This document shows positions 35,975 to 44,589 of a DNA stretch of 48,585 nt, piece by piece. The first letter of the stretch is position 1; each line of letters starts with the position of its first letter. The stretch lies in NCBI RefSeq assembly GCF_900112455.1, contig NZ_FOLT01000013.1:1-48585 (forward strand), in the 5' to 3' direction. The DNA is from Alkalibacterium subtropicum. Lineage in GTDB: Bacteria; Bacillota; Bacilli; Lactobacillales; Carnobacteriaceae_A. Position numbers and translations under genes: made by a program. Under the pieces are notes generated by a model. The model was not told the origin of the DNA and did no database searches. It saw nothing but the letters and a program-made list of their open reading frames with translations.

Positions 35975-36946
35975 TTATTTTCGGTAATAATGATTCAGCT
36001 TGCCGATCAGGTCATCGATAACGGTTATGAGATGGCCAGGATGTCCCTGATCGCGCATTTCATCTTTCAGACAAGCCAGATAGTCGACATGCTGCTTGTC
36101 GAGCAAGGCATAGTCGGAGTCAGTCAGGTCCAGCGTTTCGTCTTTAGCTTTGAGATAGGTTTCGACATCCATCTGCCAGGTCCGCGTTCTGTCCGGGTAG
36201 CGCAGCAGCAGTTCTTCTGCTCTGACGATGCCCTGGGGATTCAAATCACCCACGAACCGCAGCTCGGCACCGTTGGCAATGAGTCGGTCAAAGACTTCCC
36301 AGGCCGTACGTGTCCATTTCTCCTGCGTACAGATCATCGGCAGCGCTGGCACACTGTCAGCGATTCGGCTGAACACTTCTGCATTGTCGATAATCCACAC
36401 GATCGGCTGCTCATGGGCCGGATAGACGGCACGCAGCTTGACCACTTCTCTCAAGGGAACGGTCAGCACACTATGGCTTTGAACTGCCGCTTCCCAAACT
36501 GGATGATAACCGGCAGCTGTTTCCGCGAATAGATTGAACGCGGTCACTGAATCGGAGATATCCTCCCGGTACAGATGGTAATCTTCCAGCAGGGCGTTGA
36601 CCGCTTTCTGATCGGTCGGCATCACGATCCGTTCTTTCATGTGGACACGTTTGGTTTCAGCTAAGACGTGCAGCCACAGTTTTCCTAAAGAGGTCGTCGG
36701 ATCGAAGGCATTCGCATCCAGTGTGATGATCTGACTGAATACGGACAGCCGGACCGGACGTGTCGGGAGCAGGCGGATCCCTTCGGATAAATACAGCACC
36801 CACTGTTCAAACTGTTTCGGGGACGCATAAATCAACGCATTCACCCATCTGACGTCTTCCTGGTTATCTCTTATATAAATCAGCCAGTCTCTGACCAGCG
36901 GAAATTCCTCTTGTAATTCACTGAGGAGGTGTTCACGGCTAAACAT
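35975..36946 (-). CDS. Orphan TIGR02679 (DUF3323-DUF2399, JetD-like) protein
   Basis: A 323-residue protein resembling TIGR02679, the nuclease-type subunit of Wadjet (JetD) plasmid-defence operons. Family landmarks: DANAFDPTTSLGKLWLHVLA (compare the family's GDPHALD..TPLG..VLRALA), then a TOPRIM-like DUF2399 region with PIVWIIDNAEVF, LPMICTQEKW and ELRFVGDLNPQGIVRAEELL, and WQMDVETYL. Numbered from the ATG at 36946, the usual ENP acidic residue is Asp187, and the usual DxD is Asp234-Leu-Asn236, so one acidic residue is lost. JetA, JetB and JetC are absent. It ends 7 bases before the GH42 gene and shares its transcript. Function is unknown; defence, DNA maintenance or a recruited non-nuclease role are all possible. 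GTG at 36958 is an alternative start. Confidence 0.7.
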   Translation of the reverse strand: MFSREHLLSELQEEFPLVRDWLIYIRDNQEDVRWVNALIYASPKQFEQWVLYLSEGIRLLPTRPVRLSVFSQIITLDANAFDPTTSLGKLWLHVLAETKRVHMKERIVMPTDQKAVNALLEDYHLYREDISDSVTAFNLFAETAAGYHPVWEAAVQSHSVLTVPLREVVKLRAVYPAHEQPIVWIIDNAEVFSRIADSVPALPMICTQEKWTRTAWEVFDRLIANGAELRFVGDLNPQGIVRAEELLLRYPDRTRTWQMDVETYLKAKDETLDLTDSDYALLDKQHVDYLACLKDEMRDQGHPGHLITVIDDLIGKLNHYYRK

Positions 36947-37064
36947 CTTTCCAAGCACTTCCTTCTCTTTTCTGTCTCTTTTATTCTACCACTTTTAAGG
37001 CAATATCTCAGATTTTTAACAAAATGTGACATTCTCGTCAATTATTACCTTTTTCGAAGGGTTT

Positions 37065-37093
37065 TTGAGATACCTGTCATCTCAGCTTATGAT
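37065..37093 (+). promoter_or_regulatory. Promoter of the subtilase gene
   Basis: TTGAGA (37065-37070), 17-bp spacer, TATGAT (37088-37093) on the plus strand, about 110 bases before the start codon. TGAGAT and ATCTCA (37066-37084) form an inverted repeat inside it that could be an operator. Confidence 0.7.
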
Positions 37094-37202
37094 ACTATGT
37101 TATTAATGTTGCAGAAAACATCCACAAACAATAAGTTGAACTGCGAATCATCAACTCATATAGCAGAATATTAACAAATGAATTAAAAAGGAGACCGATC
37201 GT

Positions 37203-39548
37203 TTGAAAAAGAAGCATATAACAACAGGGACAGCAGGGATGATACTTGTGCTCCTCTTATCCGCTGTTTTGCCGGCCGGACAGATCTTTGCCGAAGATGC
37301 CCGTGCTGCCGATGAGGCTGATAAGTATATCGATATCATCGTTCGCTATGAAGAAACGGTTCCAGACGAAGCGTCCCTGGATCCCCGCTATAAAAATATC
37401 GAAACGATGGACGTCTTGCCGATCCAGACCATGTCGGTCCCGGTCTCGGCGGTCAGAGACATCAGCCTTCAAGAAAACGTCAGACGTATCACCTATGATC
37501 AGGAAGTGCAGACAAGTCAGTCCACTTATGACGTATCCAGCGATGACTGGAACCAGGACATGATCGGGACTTTCGATGCCTGGGAAGACGGCTATACCGG
37601 TCAGAACGTGAACGTGGCCGTCCTGGATACAGGCTTCTATCAGCATCAAGAGATCACCTATGCCGGTGGCCACAGCATTTTCGGTGAAGATGACGAGATG
37701 GGCCCGGACCCCTGGACGAATGACCACTCCGGACACGGCACGCATATCGCGGGAATCCTGAGCGCACAGCAGGGATCACGCGCGCAGGGTATTGCGCCAG
37801 GTATCGACCTTTACGGTGTGAAAGTCTATCACGAAGATAATGGCGGCAAAACGCGGATCGGGAATTTATTGTCCGGTCTTGAGTGGGCGATCCAAAACGG
37901 CAGTGACATCATCGTCATCAGTTCTGGTTATGCCGATCGCAACCACGAAGTCCATGAAATGATCCAGCTGGCAGCCAGTCAGGGGATCCTGACCGTTGCA
38001 GCCAGCGGGAATATGAGTGACGATAATGTTTCGATCGATTACCCTGCCGCCCATGAAGAAGTCATTGCCGTTTCAGGTGTCAATCAGAGACAGGCACACG
38101 TCAGTGATTCCATGGTGGCCTATGAAAACGAATTGGCCGCTCCCGGTCAGAATATTTTAAGTTTAAGTACAGACGGTTCGCACGTCACGATGTCCGGCAC
38201 CTCTCAGGCCGTCCCGCACGTTGCCGGTGTGGCAGCCCTTTTAATGGAAAAATATCCGAATGAAAGCGCCAGTGCCATCCGCCAGCGTCTGATCGATCAG
38301 GCACTCGATTTGGGTGAAGCCGGTCGTGACGTCATTTATGGCTACGGCCTTGTTCAGTACGCCGAACAGACCTCTGATGAAACGGTACCTGAAGAAGAGC
38401 CGGCTGAAGAACCTTCTGAAGGAGAACCAGCTAAAGAGGATGAAGGAACGGACGAAGGAACGGACGAAGGAACGCCTGAAGAAACCCCCGATAACACGGG
38501 CGAAACGGATGAACCTGAAGGGGACACAGATTCGGAATCTGAGAATGAGACTCCGGTTGAAAGCGAAACCGGTTCTGACGGATCAGATGAACCCCAGGAA
38601 GAAAACAGCAGCGATGAGGACTCTGATCCTGAAGAAATGACGGATGAGGCCAGTCCCGAAACTGAAGCGGCTGTTGACGATGAGTCTTTAGAAAGCGATG
38701 AGACTGAGTCCGAAGAAAAAGTTGAGGAAGATGAAACCGCTGATTCAAGTAACGAAGAGGCGCCGGCTGATGAAATCGACGAAGAACCGGATCCACAAAG
38801 AACCGTCTGGATCCGTCCGTCAGAAACCAATGGCGTCGCGACCATAGCGGAAGAAGATATCCAGACCGTTGCTGATAATGGGGTGCTCGCTGTGTCTTTC
38901 GATGCCTCCCTTGGCCATATCGACCGGATCAGTTTATCAAGAGATCAGGTCCAAACGCTGAAAGAGAAGAATGTCAGTCTTTTAGTCGCACGCGTCGATC
39001 TGGAATGGGTCATCCCGGCCAGTAATCTGACAGACGGCAATGCGCTGCTGACCTTCGAACCGACAAGACAGTCCGTGACTTTCGAAGAGATCACAAAAGG
39101 TAAGATCCTGACTTTCGGCATCGAACAGGAAGGCCAGGGATCGGCTTCCTTACCGTCACATATGACTTACCGCTTCTTTACCCCGGCAGCGGAATATAAC
39201 CGGGACCACTTATACCAATGGAACGACACTGATGAATCATGGGAACTGCTCGGCGATGCCTATACAAAAGGCGGTGTCGTAGGGGTTACGACTGAGACAC
39301 CGACGCTTGCTGTCTTCAATCCGGAAGAACTGGCGTCCGTAAGAGCGGATGCTGAAGCAGAGCAGGAAGAACCGGCCGTCAGCGAACCGGCACAGCCGGA
39401 TACAGAACCCGTCGATACCGTGGAAGAAGAGGACTCTGCCTTTCTCGATGATGATTCATCTGGCCTACCTGTCGTATTGAGCAGCGTCGTCGTTGTTATT
39501 CTCTCCGTCTCCGGTGGTTTTTACTTCTTTGGCGGCAAAGCTAAATAA
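37203..39548 (+). CDS. Secreted, membrane-anchored subtilisin-like serine protease (S8)
   Basis: A 781-residue exported protease. After a signal peptide (about 1-31) and a short pro-region, the subtilase domain has Asp142 (AVLDTG), His178 (HSGHGTHIAG), oxyanion Asn270 (AASGN) and Ser334 (SGTSQAVPHVAG). A Glu/Asp-rich low-complexity stalk (about 390-535) follows, then a beta-rich domain (about 540-715) with TVWIRPSETNGVATI and TYRFFTPA, and a C-terminal membrane helix ending GGKAK. There is no LPxTG motif; GLPVV precedes the helix. The start is TTG at 37203, preceded by AAAAGGAGAC at 7 bases. It is transcribed divergently from the GH42 operon. Substrates unknown. Confidence 0.9.
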   Translation: MKKKHITTGTAGMILVLLLSAVLPAGQIFAEDARAADEADKYIDIIVRYEETVPDEASLDPRYKNIETMDVLPIQTMSVPVSAVRDISLQENVRRITYDQEVQTSQSTYDVSSDDWNQDMIGTFDAWEDGYTGQNVNVAVLDTGFYQHQEITYAGGHSIFGEDDEMGPDPWTNDHSGHGTHIAGILSAQQGSRAQGIAPGIDLYGVKVYHEDNGGKTRIGNLLSGLEWAIQNGSDIIVISSGYADRNHEVHEMIQLAASQGILTVAASGNMSDDNVSIDYPAAHEEVIAVSGVNQRQAHVSDSMVAYENELAAPGQNILSLSTDGSHVTMSGTSQAVPHVAGVAALLMEKYPNESASAIRQRLIDQALDLGEAGRDVIYGYGLVQYAEQTSDETVPEEEPAEEPSEGEPAKEDEGTDEGTDEGTPEETPDNTGETDEPEGDTDSESENETPVESETGSDGSDEPQEENSSDEDSDPEEMTDEASPETEAAVDDESLESDETESEEKVEEDETADSSNEEAPADEIDEEPDPQRTVWIRPSETNGVATIAEEDIQTVADNGVLAVSFDASLGHIDRISLSRDQVQTLKEKNVSLLVARVDLEWVIPASNLTDGNALLTFEPTRQSVTFEEITKGKILTFGIEQEGQGSASLPSHMTYRFFTPAAEYNRDHLYQWNDTDESWELLGDAYTKGGVVGVTTETPTLAVFNPEELASVRADAEAEQEEPAVSEPAQPDTEPVDTVEEEDSAFLDDDSSGLPVVLSSVVVVILSVSGGFYFFGGKAK

Positions 39549-39576
39549 GCCTCATTTCATAAATCACACAATAAAT

Positions 39577-39637
39577 AAGCTCTTAATAAAGTGGGCGGGA
39601 CTTAAACATGTCTCTCCTGCTTTTTAAGAGCTTTTTT
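39577..39637 (+). terminator. Terminator of the subtilase gene
   Basis: AAGCTCTTAATAAAG pairs with CTTTTTAAGAGCTT (small bulge), followed by TTTT on the plus strand. Confidence 0.8.
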
Positions 39638-39640
39638 ATA

Positions 39641-39682
39641 AAAGCAAACCCACCCTCCCGTGCACTAGGGTGGGTTTGCTTT
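39641..39682 (-). terminator. Terminator downstream of pyruvate oxidase and array B3
   Basis: AAAGCAAACCCACCCT and its exact complement form a 16-bp stem with a 10-base loop; TTATAAAAAAG follows on the minus strand. As the first stop after the pyruvate oxidase gene, it puts array B3 inside that gene's 3' untranslated region. Confidence 0.75.
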
Positions 39683-39932
39683 GGACGTACTCGTGACTGA
39701 ATCAGTTTGAGTGATGCCAATGCGGGCCTCATTGGACGTACTCACCTCAGAATTTGTTCGAGTGATGCCAATGGGGCCCTCATTGGACGTACTCATGTCA
39801 GAATTTATTTGAGTGATGCCAATGCAGCCCTCATTGGACGTACTCACATCAGAATCCATTCGAGTGATGCCAATGCGGCCCTCATTGGACGTACTCATGT
39901 CAGAATTAATTTGAATGATGCCATTGCGGCCT
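39683..39932. repeat. Array B3: five 51-bp units (GGACGTACTCA class)
   Basis: GGACGTACTC starts units at 39683, 39734, 39785, 39836 and 39887. Each unit continues to GAGTGATGCCAATGCGGCC and CTCATT. Across each junction GCCAATG pairs with CATTGG, and GAGT with ACTC, giving a 7-base-loop palindrome. It begins 8 bases after the pyruvate oxidase stop (reading on the minus strand) and runs to the terminator. Confidence 0.9.
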
Positions 39933-39940
39933 AAGTCTCC

Positions 39941-41734
39941 CTAACACTTTTCTTCAGATGCCCTTGACTCAAGCCCTTCCTGTTCAAGGAACGTGAGGAA
40001 AGGTTCCAGCTCTTCTGCTTCAAATCGTTTCTTGAAGGCTCGGATCTCTTCTTCAGAAAAACGTCTCGGATCCAGTTCCAGCGCTTCCACAGGGATCGGC
40101 CGATCCGTACTGACTTTCACATCGACCACGACGGTACGACCCGCTTTTTCATGTTCTACGGCTTTCTTGAACACTTTATCCAGTTCATTGATCTCCCTTA
40201 CTGTGTATCCGATGGCGCCCTGGGCTTCAGCGATTTTCGCATAATCCACCCCTTTGAAGTCGACGCCAAAGTATGCGTGATTCGTGTCTTCCTGTTCGTC
40301 TTTGATAAAGGCGTATTCCGTATTGGAAAAGACGACATTGATCATGGGTAGCTGATACTGCCGTGTCGTGATGATGTCCTGCATGACCATCGAGAAGGCT
40401 CCATCACCGGTCAGATTCCAGACCTGCCGTTCAGGGAAGTCGGCTTTGGCCGCGATGGCTCCCGGCAGACCATTCCCCATCGTGGCAAACACGCCGGAGG
40501 TCCGCCACATATTTTTCGGTGTCATATGGAGGTGTCGGACAGACGTCTGTGTGGTATTTCCCACATCCACAGAATAAATGGCATCGTCGTCCGCCACCTG
40601 ATTGATGACGTGATAGGCCTGATAGAACTGCAGCTCCCCTTCTTTTTTCTGTTCCAGTTTATCTGTATAGGTCTTCCAGTTTTCAATATTTTTCAGATTG
40701 GCACGGTACCATGCTGTTTCTTCTTTTTCTGAAAGTTTGTCTGTCATCATCCGGATCGCTTCGCCCGCGTCACCAAGGATAGCCACGTCTGTTTTGTGCC
40801 GTTTCCCTAGTTTATGCGGATCGATGTCGATCTGGATGAATTTGTCGATGTTGTCGAAGATAGCAGTGACTTCTGAGAACGGATAGTTACTGCCGGCAAA
40901 CAGGACTACATCAGCTTCCTCAAAAGCTTCAACAGCGGGTTTTCTGGATACGCGATGAGCGGAGCCCAGAAAGGCTTCAAAGTCATGCGGGAAGGTATCG
41001 TAATTGATTCCTGTTATGGCTACCGGTGCCTTCAATTTTCGGGACAAATCCATCACGTCCTCCCCACTGCCGCGGGTCCCGATTCCTGCATAAATGACCG
41101 GTCGCTCAGCCTTTTCCAGAATTTTTACAGCTTCGTCTATCTCTTTTTCATTCAGGACCGGATGCGGCATCTGTTTATGCGAGTCGGCGGAAGCATACCA
41201 GCTGTCATCATCGATCTCGACCCATCCATAATCCACGGGCACTTCCACAGCCGCTATCCCTTTTCTGGCAACAGCAGTACGGATCGCTTCATCAATGATC
41301 TTAGGCAGCTGTTCAGGATAAGCGACCCGGCGGTTGTAGACTGTGACATCGGCAAACAGTGGATTGTGATTCATCTCCTGAAAAGCGTCCATATTGATTT
41401 CTTTTTCTGCGCGCTGACCAATGATCGCAAGCACGGGGACCCCGTCTTCACGGGCATCGTACAGCCCATTCATCAAATGAGTGGCACCGGGACCGGCCGA
41501 CCCTAAGGCGACACCGATCTCCCCGGTGAACTTGGCATGCATCGAGGCGGCTAGGGCTCCCACTTCTTCGTGACGCACCTGGATAAACCGGATGTTCTCT
41601 TCTTCTTTTTTCAGCGCATCCATCCACGAATTCAGTGTACCTGCCGGCAGGCCGTAGATGTTTTTCACGCCCCATTTTTCCATCACCTTGACTGCGGCGA
41701 CCCCTGCTTCAATGGTTTTCTTCTCTTCCGTCAT
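39941..41734 (-). CDS. pox: Pyruvate oxidase (acetyl-phosphate and H2O2 forming)
   Basis: A 597-residue thiamine diphosphate and FAD flavoenzyme converting pyruvate, phosphate and oxygen to acetyl phosphate, CO2 and H2O2. The N-terminal PYR domain has [17 protein letters not shown] and the catalytic glutamate in [14 protein letters not shown]; the middle FAD domain has [13 protein letters not shown]; the PP domain has the ThDP motif starting [14 protein letters not shown]. Length (about 600) and [15 protein letters not shown] match lactobacillal and streptococcal pyruvate oxidases rather than acetolactate synthase. AAAAGGATGAG precedes the ATG. The gene stands alone and has the 51-bp array in its 3' untranslated region. 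Confidence 0.92.
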   Translation of the reverse strand: MTEEKKTIEAGVAAVKVMEKWGVKNIYGLPAGTLNSWMDALKKEEENIRFIQVRHEEVGALAASMHAKFTGEIGVALGSAGPGATHLMNGLYDAREDGVPVLAIIGQRAEKEINMDAFQEMNHNPLFADVTVYNRRVAYPEQLPKIIDEAIRTAVARKGIAAVEVPVDYGWVEIDDDSWYASADSHKQMPHPVLNEKEIDEAVKILEKAERPVIYAGIGTRGSGEDVMDLSRKLKAPVAITGINYDTFPHDFEAFLGSAHRVSRKPAVEAFEEADVVLFAGSNYPFSEVTAIFDNIDKFIQIDIDPHKLGKRHKTDVAILGDAGEAIRMMTDKLSEKEETAWYRANLKNIENWKTYTDKLEQKKEGELQFYQAYHVINQVADDDAIYSVDVGNTTQTSVRHLHMTPKNMWRTSGVFATMGNGLPGAIAAKADFPERQVWNLTGDGAFSMVMQDIITTRQYQLPMINVVFSNTEYAFIKDEQEDTNHAYFGVDFKGVDYAKIAEAQGAIGYTVREINELDKVFKKAVEHEKAGRTVVVDVKVSTDRPIPVEALELDPRRFSEEEIRAFKKRFEAEELEPFLTFLEQEGLESRASEEKC

Positions 41735-41895
41735 CTACTCTCATCCTTTTCATTCATATATTTAGAGTAATTTTATCAATTCCTGCATTTTTAGTTTCTA
41801 TATATATCTTACTCAAAATAGCTGTTTTTCTAAAAGAATAGCACCTTGAAAGCTAAGGCTGATATCCTGTTTATTTTGATCGAATAAGAAATGAA

Positions 41896-41921
41896 GAGGT
41901 TGAGCCAGCTGACTCAACCTC
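41896..41921. terminator. Hairpin upstream of pyruvate oxidase
   Basis: GAGGTTGAG and CTCAACCTC form a perfect 9-bp stem with an 8-base loop. T content after it is moderate on both strands. It might end a transcript coming from the 42-kb spacer. Confidence 0.45.
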
Positions 41922-41934
41922 TATTCTTATCACT

Positions 41935-42430
41935 GCTTCTCTTTCATTTTTCCCGGTGATCACTTAATACTCCTTTGGAAACAGATGGGATATTTCGGTC
42001 GCTTTATTGTTTTATTGCGTATTATCCTAACGCGCAAACCGGGGACAGTCCCAGTTTTGAGACTGCGGCCTTATTTCTGAAAGTCCAGACCTGTAACTGT
42101 GCCCACTTCCGGGAATACCGACCTATTCCCGGAACTCAAGGCCCAAAAACCTTGCGATTTCAGGTTATAGATCGTTATAGCCTGATCTCAGAATCAGAAT
42201 CGTCCGCGAGTTACGGCTATCGTCTCATATAATAAGAACCTGTATCTTTTAGACCTCACCAGTTGAGGTTAAAGCGCGTCATAACAGGAACTGATTGACA
42301 AGCAGTCTAGTGAGCTACAGTTATCAGTCGCCGTGACAGGCACTCACGCGCTTAAATGGAGTGACGGTCAAAGACGCTCCCTGGTAATGCCTTTAGATCG
42401 ACGCTATCCAAATGTTCCCAACCCAGTGAT
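41935..42430. other. Hairpin-rich gene-free spacer
   Basis: No credible coding frame. It contains GGGACAGTCCC (42042), a strong stem TTCCGGGAATA/TATTCCCGGAA (42107-42134), CAGGTTATA/TTATAGCCTG (42161-42184), ACCTCA/TGAGGT (42253-42269) and CGTGA/TCACG (42332-42348). The second and third hairpins are centred 52 bp apart, but the rest do not keep that pitch. It may be a structured RNA or a decayed repeat array. Confidence 0.4.
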
Positions 42431-42445
42431 ACTTTTTCCTTAAAC

Positions 42446-42490
42446 AAAAAAGCAAACCTTAAAGACAGAGTGTCCTTAAGATTCGCTTTA
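42446..42490 (-). terminator. Terminator of the 109-residue membrane protein gene
   Basis: Minus strand AAAGCGAATCTTAAGGACA pairs with TGTCTTTAAGGTTTGCTTT (few mismatches), followed by TTTGTTT. Confidence 0.85.
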
Positions 42491-42505
42491 ATTTAAAACG
42501 TTAGT

Positions 42506-42835
42506 TTACCTGAACGAGTAAGAGGATCCTCGGCGATTTGATTTATTGCGCAGTTTGTAAACGATGGGATTGATGATGGCCAGTGCCAGTATCGCCAGAA
42601 ACATGTAAAACGTGAGGGAATCGCCTTCCAGAGAAAGGTCTTCCAGGAACATATTTTCTGTGATGATCAAAGCAATGGCTATCAGTGCATGCGTGATGGA
42701 GACGGCCAGTACTGAAAAGAATGTAACGATAGCGTCGCGTCCTTTTGGTAAAAGAGACAAGACGAGAAAGAGGCCGAGAAAAACAAGAATGAGTCCAAAA
42801 ACTAAACGGAATTGTGTAAATACTTCTATATTCAT
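42506..42835 (-). CDS. Small membrane protein of unknown function
   Basis: A 109-residue protein with three predicted hydrophobic segments (FRLVFGLILVFLGLFLVLSL, ILAVS-type segment near ALIAIALIITENMF, and FYMFLAILALAIINPIVYKL, each described by its core) and a basic C-terminus (KLRNKSNRRGSSYSF). I do not recognise the family. The ATG at 42835 follows AAAGGAGAT; a 20-codon longer frame has no ribosome binding site. It lies 98 bases after the ABC-linked gene at 42934 and may be the last gene of that operon or have its own promoter. Confidence 0.75.
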   Translation of the reverse strand: MNIEVFTQFRLVFGLILVFLGLFLVLSLLPKGRDAIVTFFSVLAVSITHALIAIALIITENMFLEDLSLEGDSLTFYMFLAILALAIINPIVYKLRNKSNRRGSSYSFR

Positions 42836-42933
42836 AGTGATCTCCTTTGATTTTATTTCTCTTTCTATTTTACAAGTCTCACGGGTAAAACACAATGTCT
42901 ATATCATTTTTTGAGTCTCTCTTCACCTCGTGT

Positions 42934-43629
42934 TTAATAGAACTGGCGTCCAAAGTTCCAGTCACCGATCATGTCATTGATCGATAACGCATCGTTCGTA
43001 TCGATATCCGCTAACTCTTTCCGTTCAGATTTCGGCAGCGAAAGGGAATCAAAAATGATGTCCGGCGCGTTATAAAAGCCGATATCTTCAAACCGTTCAT
43101 CGGTCAGACTAAACTCATAGCCGATTAGCTCCCGCTCACTTTCCGTCCAGTTGATTTCTCCCTGCAGGGCAAACACGTACTGGTCCTCATCTCCGTAGGT
43201 AAAGTAGTGAGTATTCCCCATTGAGCCCGCATAGGTATAGTCGAACGGCCGGGTGACCCGTTCCGCTTCGTACATATCAAGCGCCAGCAGATTCTCTTTT
43301 AAGGTATCCGACCGGCGGTATGCTCTGACGATCGACGGGTCTTCTGAAGTTCTGATGCCCACTATCGTTTGATAGGGCCGGATCCCAGGCGTGATATATT
43401 CATTCTGTTCTACCCAGTGATCATAGGTCAAATGCCCCCATATAAAATAAAGGGCACAGAGACCGATCAGACCCAGATACCCTCGTGTGACATACTTACG
43501 GGCTGGTTTTTTCGGATCGGTGTAAGAATAGGCAAAGACAAATACGATCGCTAAAAAAAGCAGAACCATGACGATCAATGGCATCGTAAACGTATAAAAC
43601 TGCTCGGCTCTCATCCAATATGCATACAT
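42934..43629 (-). CDS. Membrane protein of unknown function, ABC-operon member
   Basis: A 231-residue protein with two N-terminal membrane helices (about 14-35 and 50-65) and an exported-side soluble domain from residue 70 containing PYQTIVGIRTSEDPSIVRAY, AGSMGNTHYFTYGDED and YVFALQGEINW. No known motif recognised. It begins 12 bases after the lipoprotein gene and is the fifth gene in the same direction, so it probably works with the transporter. The soluble domain could sense or hold the cargo. Confidence 0.75.
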   Translation of the reverse strand: MYAYWMRAEQFYTFTMPLIVMVLLFLAIVFVFAYSYTDPKKPARKYVTRGYLGLIGLCALYFIWGHLTYDHWVEQNEYITPGIRPYQTIVGIRTSEDPSIVRAYRRSDTLKENLLALDMYEAERVTRPFDYTYAGSMGNTHYFTYGDEDQYVFALQGEINWTESERELIGYEFSLTDERFEDIGFYNAPDIIFDSLSLPKSERKELADIDTNDALSINDMIGDWNFGRQFY

Positions 43630-43641
43630 CTTTTTGTCTCC

Positions 43642-44589
43642 TTATTGTTTTTCCAGTTCCAGCCGGTCCAGCATCGGAAGGTAGAGTTTATCTCCGTCGT
43701 TCAGTTCGATGACAGCTTTGTCCGGCTGATTATCGGTCAGCTCTTTGGTCTGTTCATACTCTTCTTCCGTGATACGGCCCAGTTCGACCCACTCTTCAAG
43801 GACTTCTGGAGGAGGCCCCTGGCTCCCCCCTCTGTTTCGTGTCAGTTCGACCACTTCGATATTCCCGTCTGTGAAGTGGTACAGAACCGGCGTACGGGGA
43901 GCACGTATCGATTTCAGCGCGTACGTCCCTGCGTCCAGATGTCTGCCCACTTCATAGTGTCCCGCCATCAAGCTGACTGTCGGCATCGGGTTGGTGTCTG
44001 ATCCAGTTTCTGAGGCGTTATCTGATTCAAGCGAGGGTTCAAGTTCACGTCCGCCATAAAATGACGCTTCATTATAGTGCACATAGATCTCCGGTTTATC
44101 GCCTTCGACTTCAATGATCTGGCCTTCCCGCAGATCGGCGACCGCCTGCATCACACCGATGTCTTCCTGGAAGTGGTTCTCAAAAGCAACCGCACCTGAA
44201 GAATCATAAACGGTGACATTCCCTGCCCGGATGATAAAAACTTCAGGACTGAAGTCACTTGGATGACCTTCAAAAATGACCCGTCCTGAAGGCAGGTCTT
44301 CCCCCACCGTATACGATCCTTTTTGCAAGGTGGCCCTCTCTGCACCGGAAAATTCCAGCGAGGGATCGAACAAGGTCTCACTCAAAGGATATCTGAAATA
44401 ATGTGCTTCGTTTTCTTCATTGATTTTCTGAGTCTGTGCGTACTCTTCGATGGCTTCTTCGTTCGTTTCGACCGGTTCACCGTCATATAAAGGGGTCCGT
44501 AATCCGGCGAAATTTGAACAGCCGGACAGAACGAGAAGCATTACAGGCGTCAGGAAGCGTTTCTTTTTACTTTGAAACAGGTTTTTCAT
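43642..44589 (-). CDS. Lipoprotein with two repeated domains, ABC-operon member
   Basis: A 315-residue lipoprotein: signal peptide with lipobox LVLSGC, lipidated Cys24. Two related beta-rich repeats are visible: YTVGEDLPSGRVIFEG (near residues 93-108) and YEVGRHLDAGTYALKS (near 211-226), each followed by a GNxxVYD or GNIEVVE strand. This YxxGxDLPAGxY pattern is seen in several exported Firmicute proteins of unknown role. Its start overlaps the ATPase gene by 23 bases, so the two are coupled. It may capture or process the transporter's cargo at the cell surface. Confidence 0.8.
   Translation of the reverse strand: MKNLFQSKKKRFLTPVMLLVLSGCSNFAGLRTPLYDGEPVETNEEAIEEYAQTQKINEENEAHYFRYPLSETLFDPSLEFSGAERATLQKGSYTVGEDLPSGRVIFEGHPSDFSPEVFIIRAGNVTVYDSSGAVAFENHFQEDIGVMQAVADLREGQIIEVEGDKPEIYVHYNEASFYGGRELEPSLESDNASETGSDTNPMPTVSLMAGHYEVGRHLDAGTYALKSIRAPRTPVLYHFTDGNIEVVELTRNRGGSQGPPPEVLEEWVELGRITEEEYEQTKELTDNQPDKAVIELNDGDKLYLPMLDRLELEKQ

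Noticed and set aside
38354-38845. 163-codon Ser-rich minus-strand frame
   Set aside because: Complement of the Glu/Asp-rich stalk of the subtilase; composition is a by-product of GAA/GAT codons.
39665-39898. 77-codon minus-strand frame with STSNEG repeats
   Set aside because: Array B3 translated by chance; no ribosome binding site, and the units follow DNA palindromes rather than codon constraints.
39941-41734. Acetolactate synthase as an alternative call
   Set aside because: ThDP fold is shared, but [15 protein letters not shown], the C-terminal extension and the roughly 600-residue length match pyruvate oxidase; no diacetyl-pathway neighbour.
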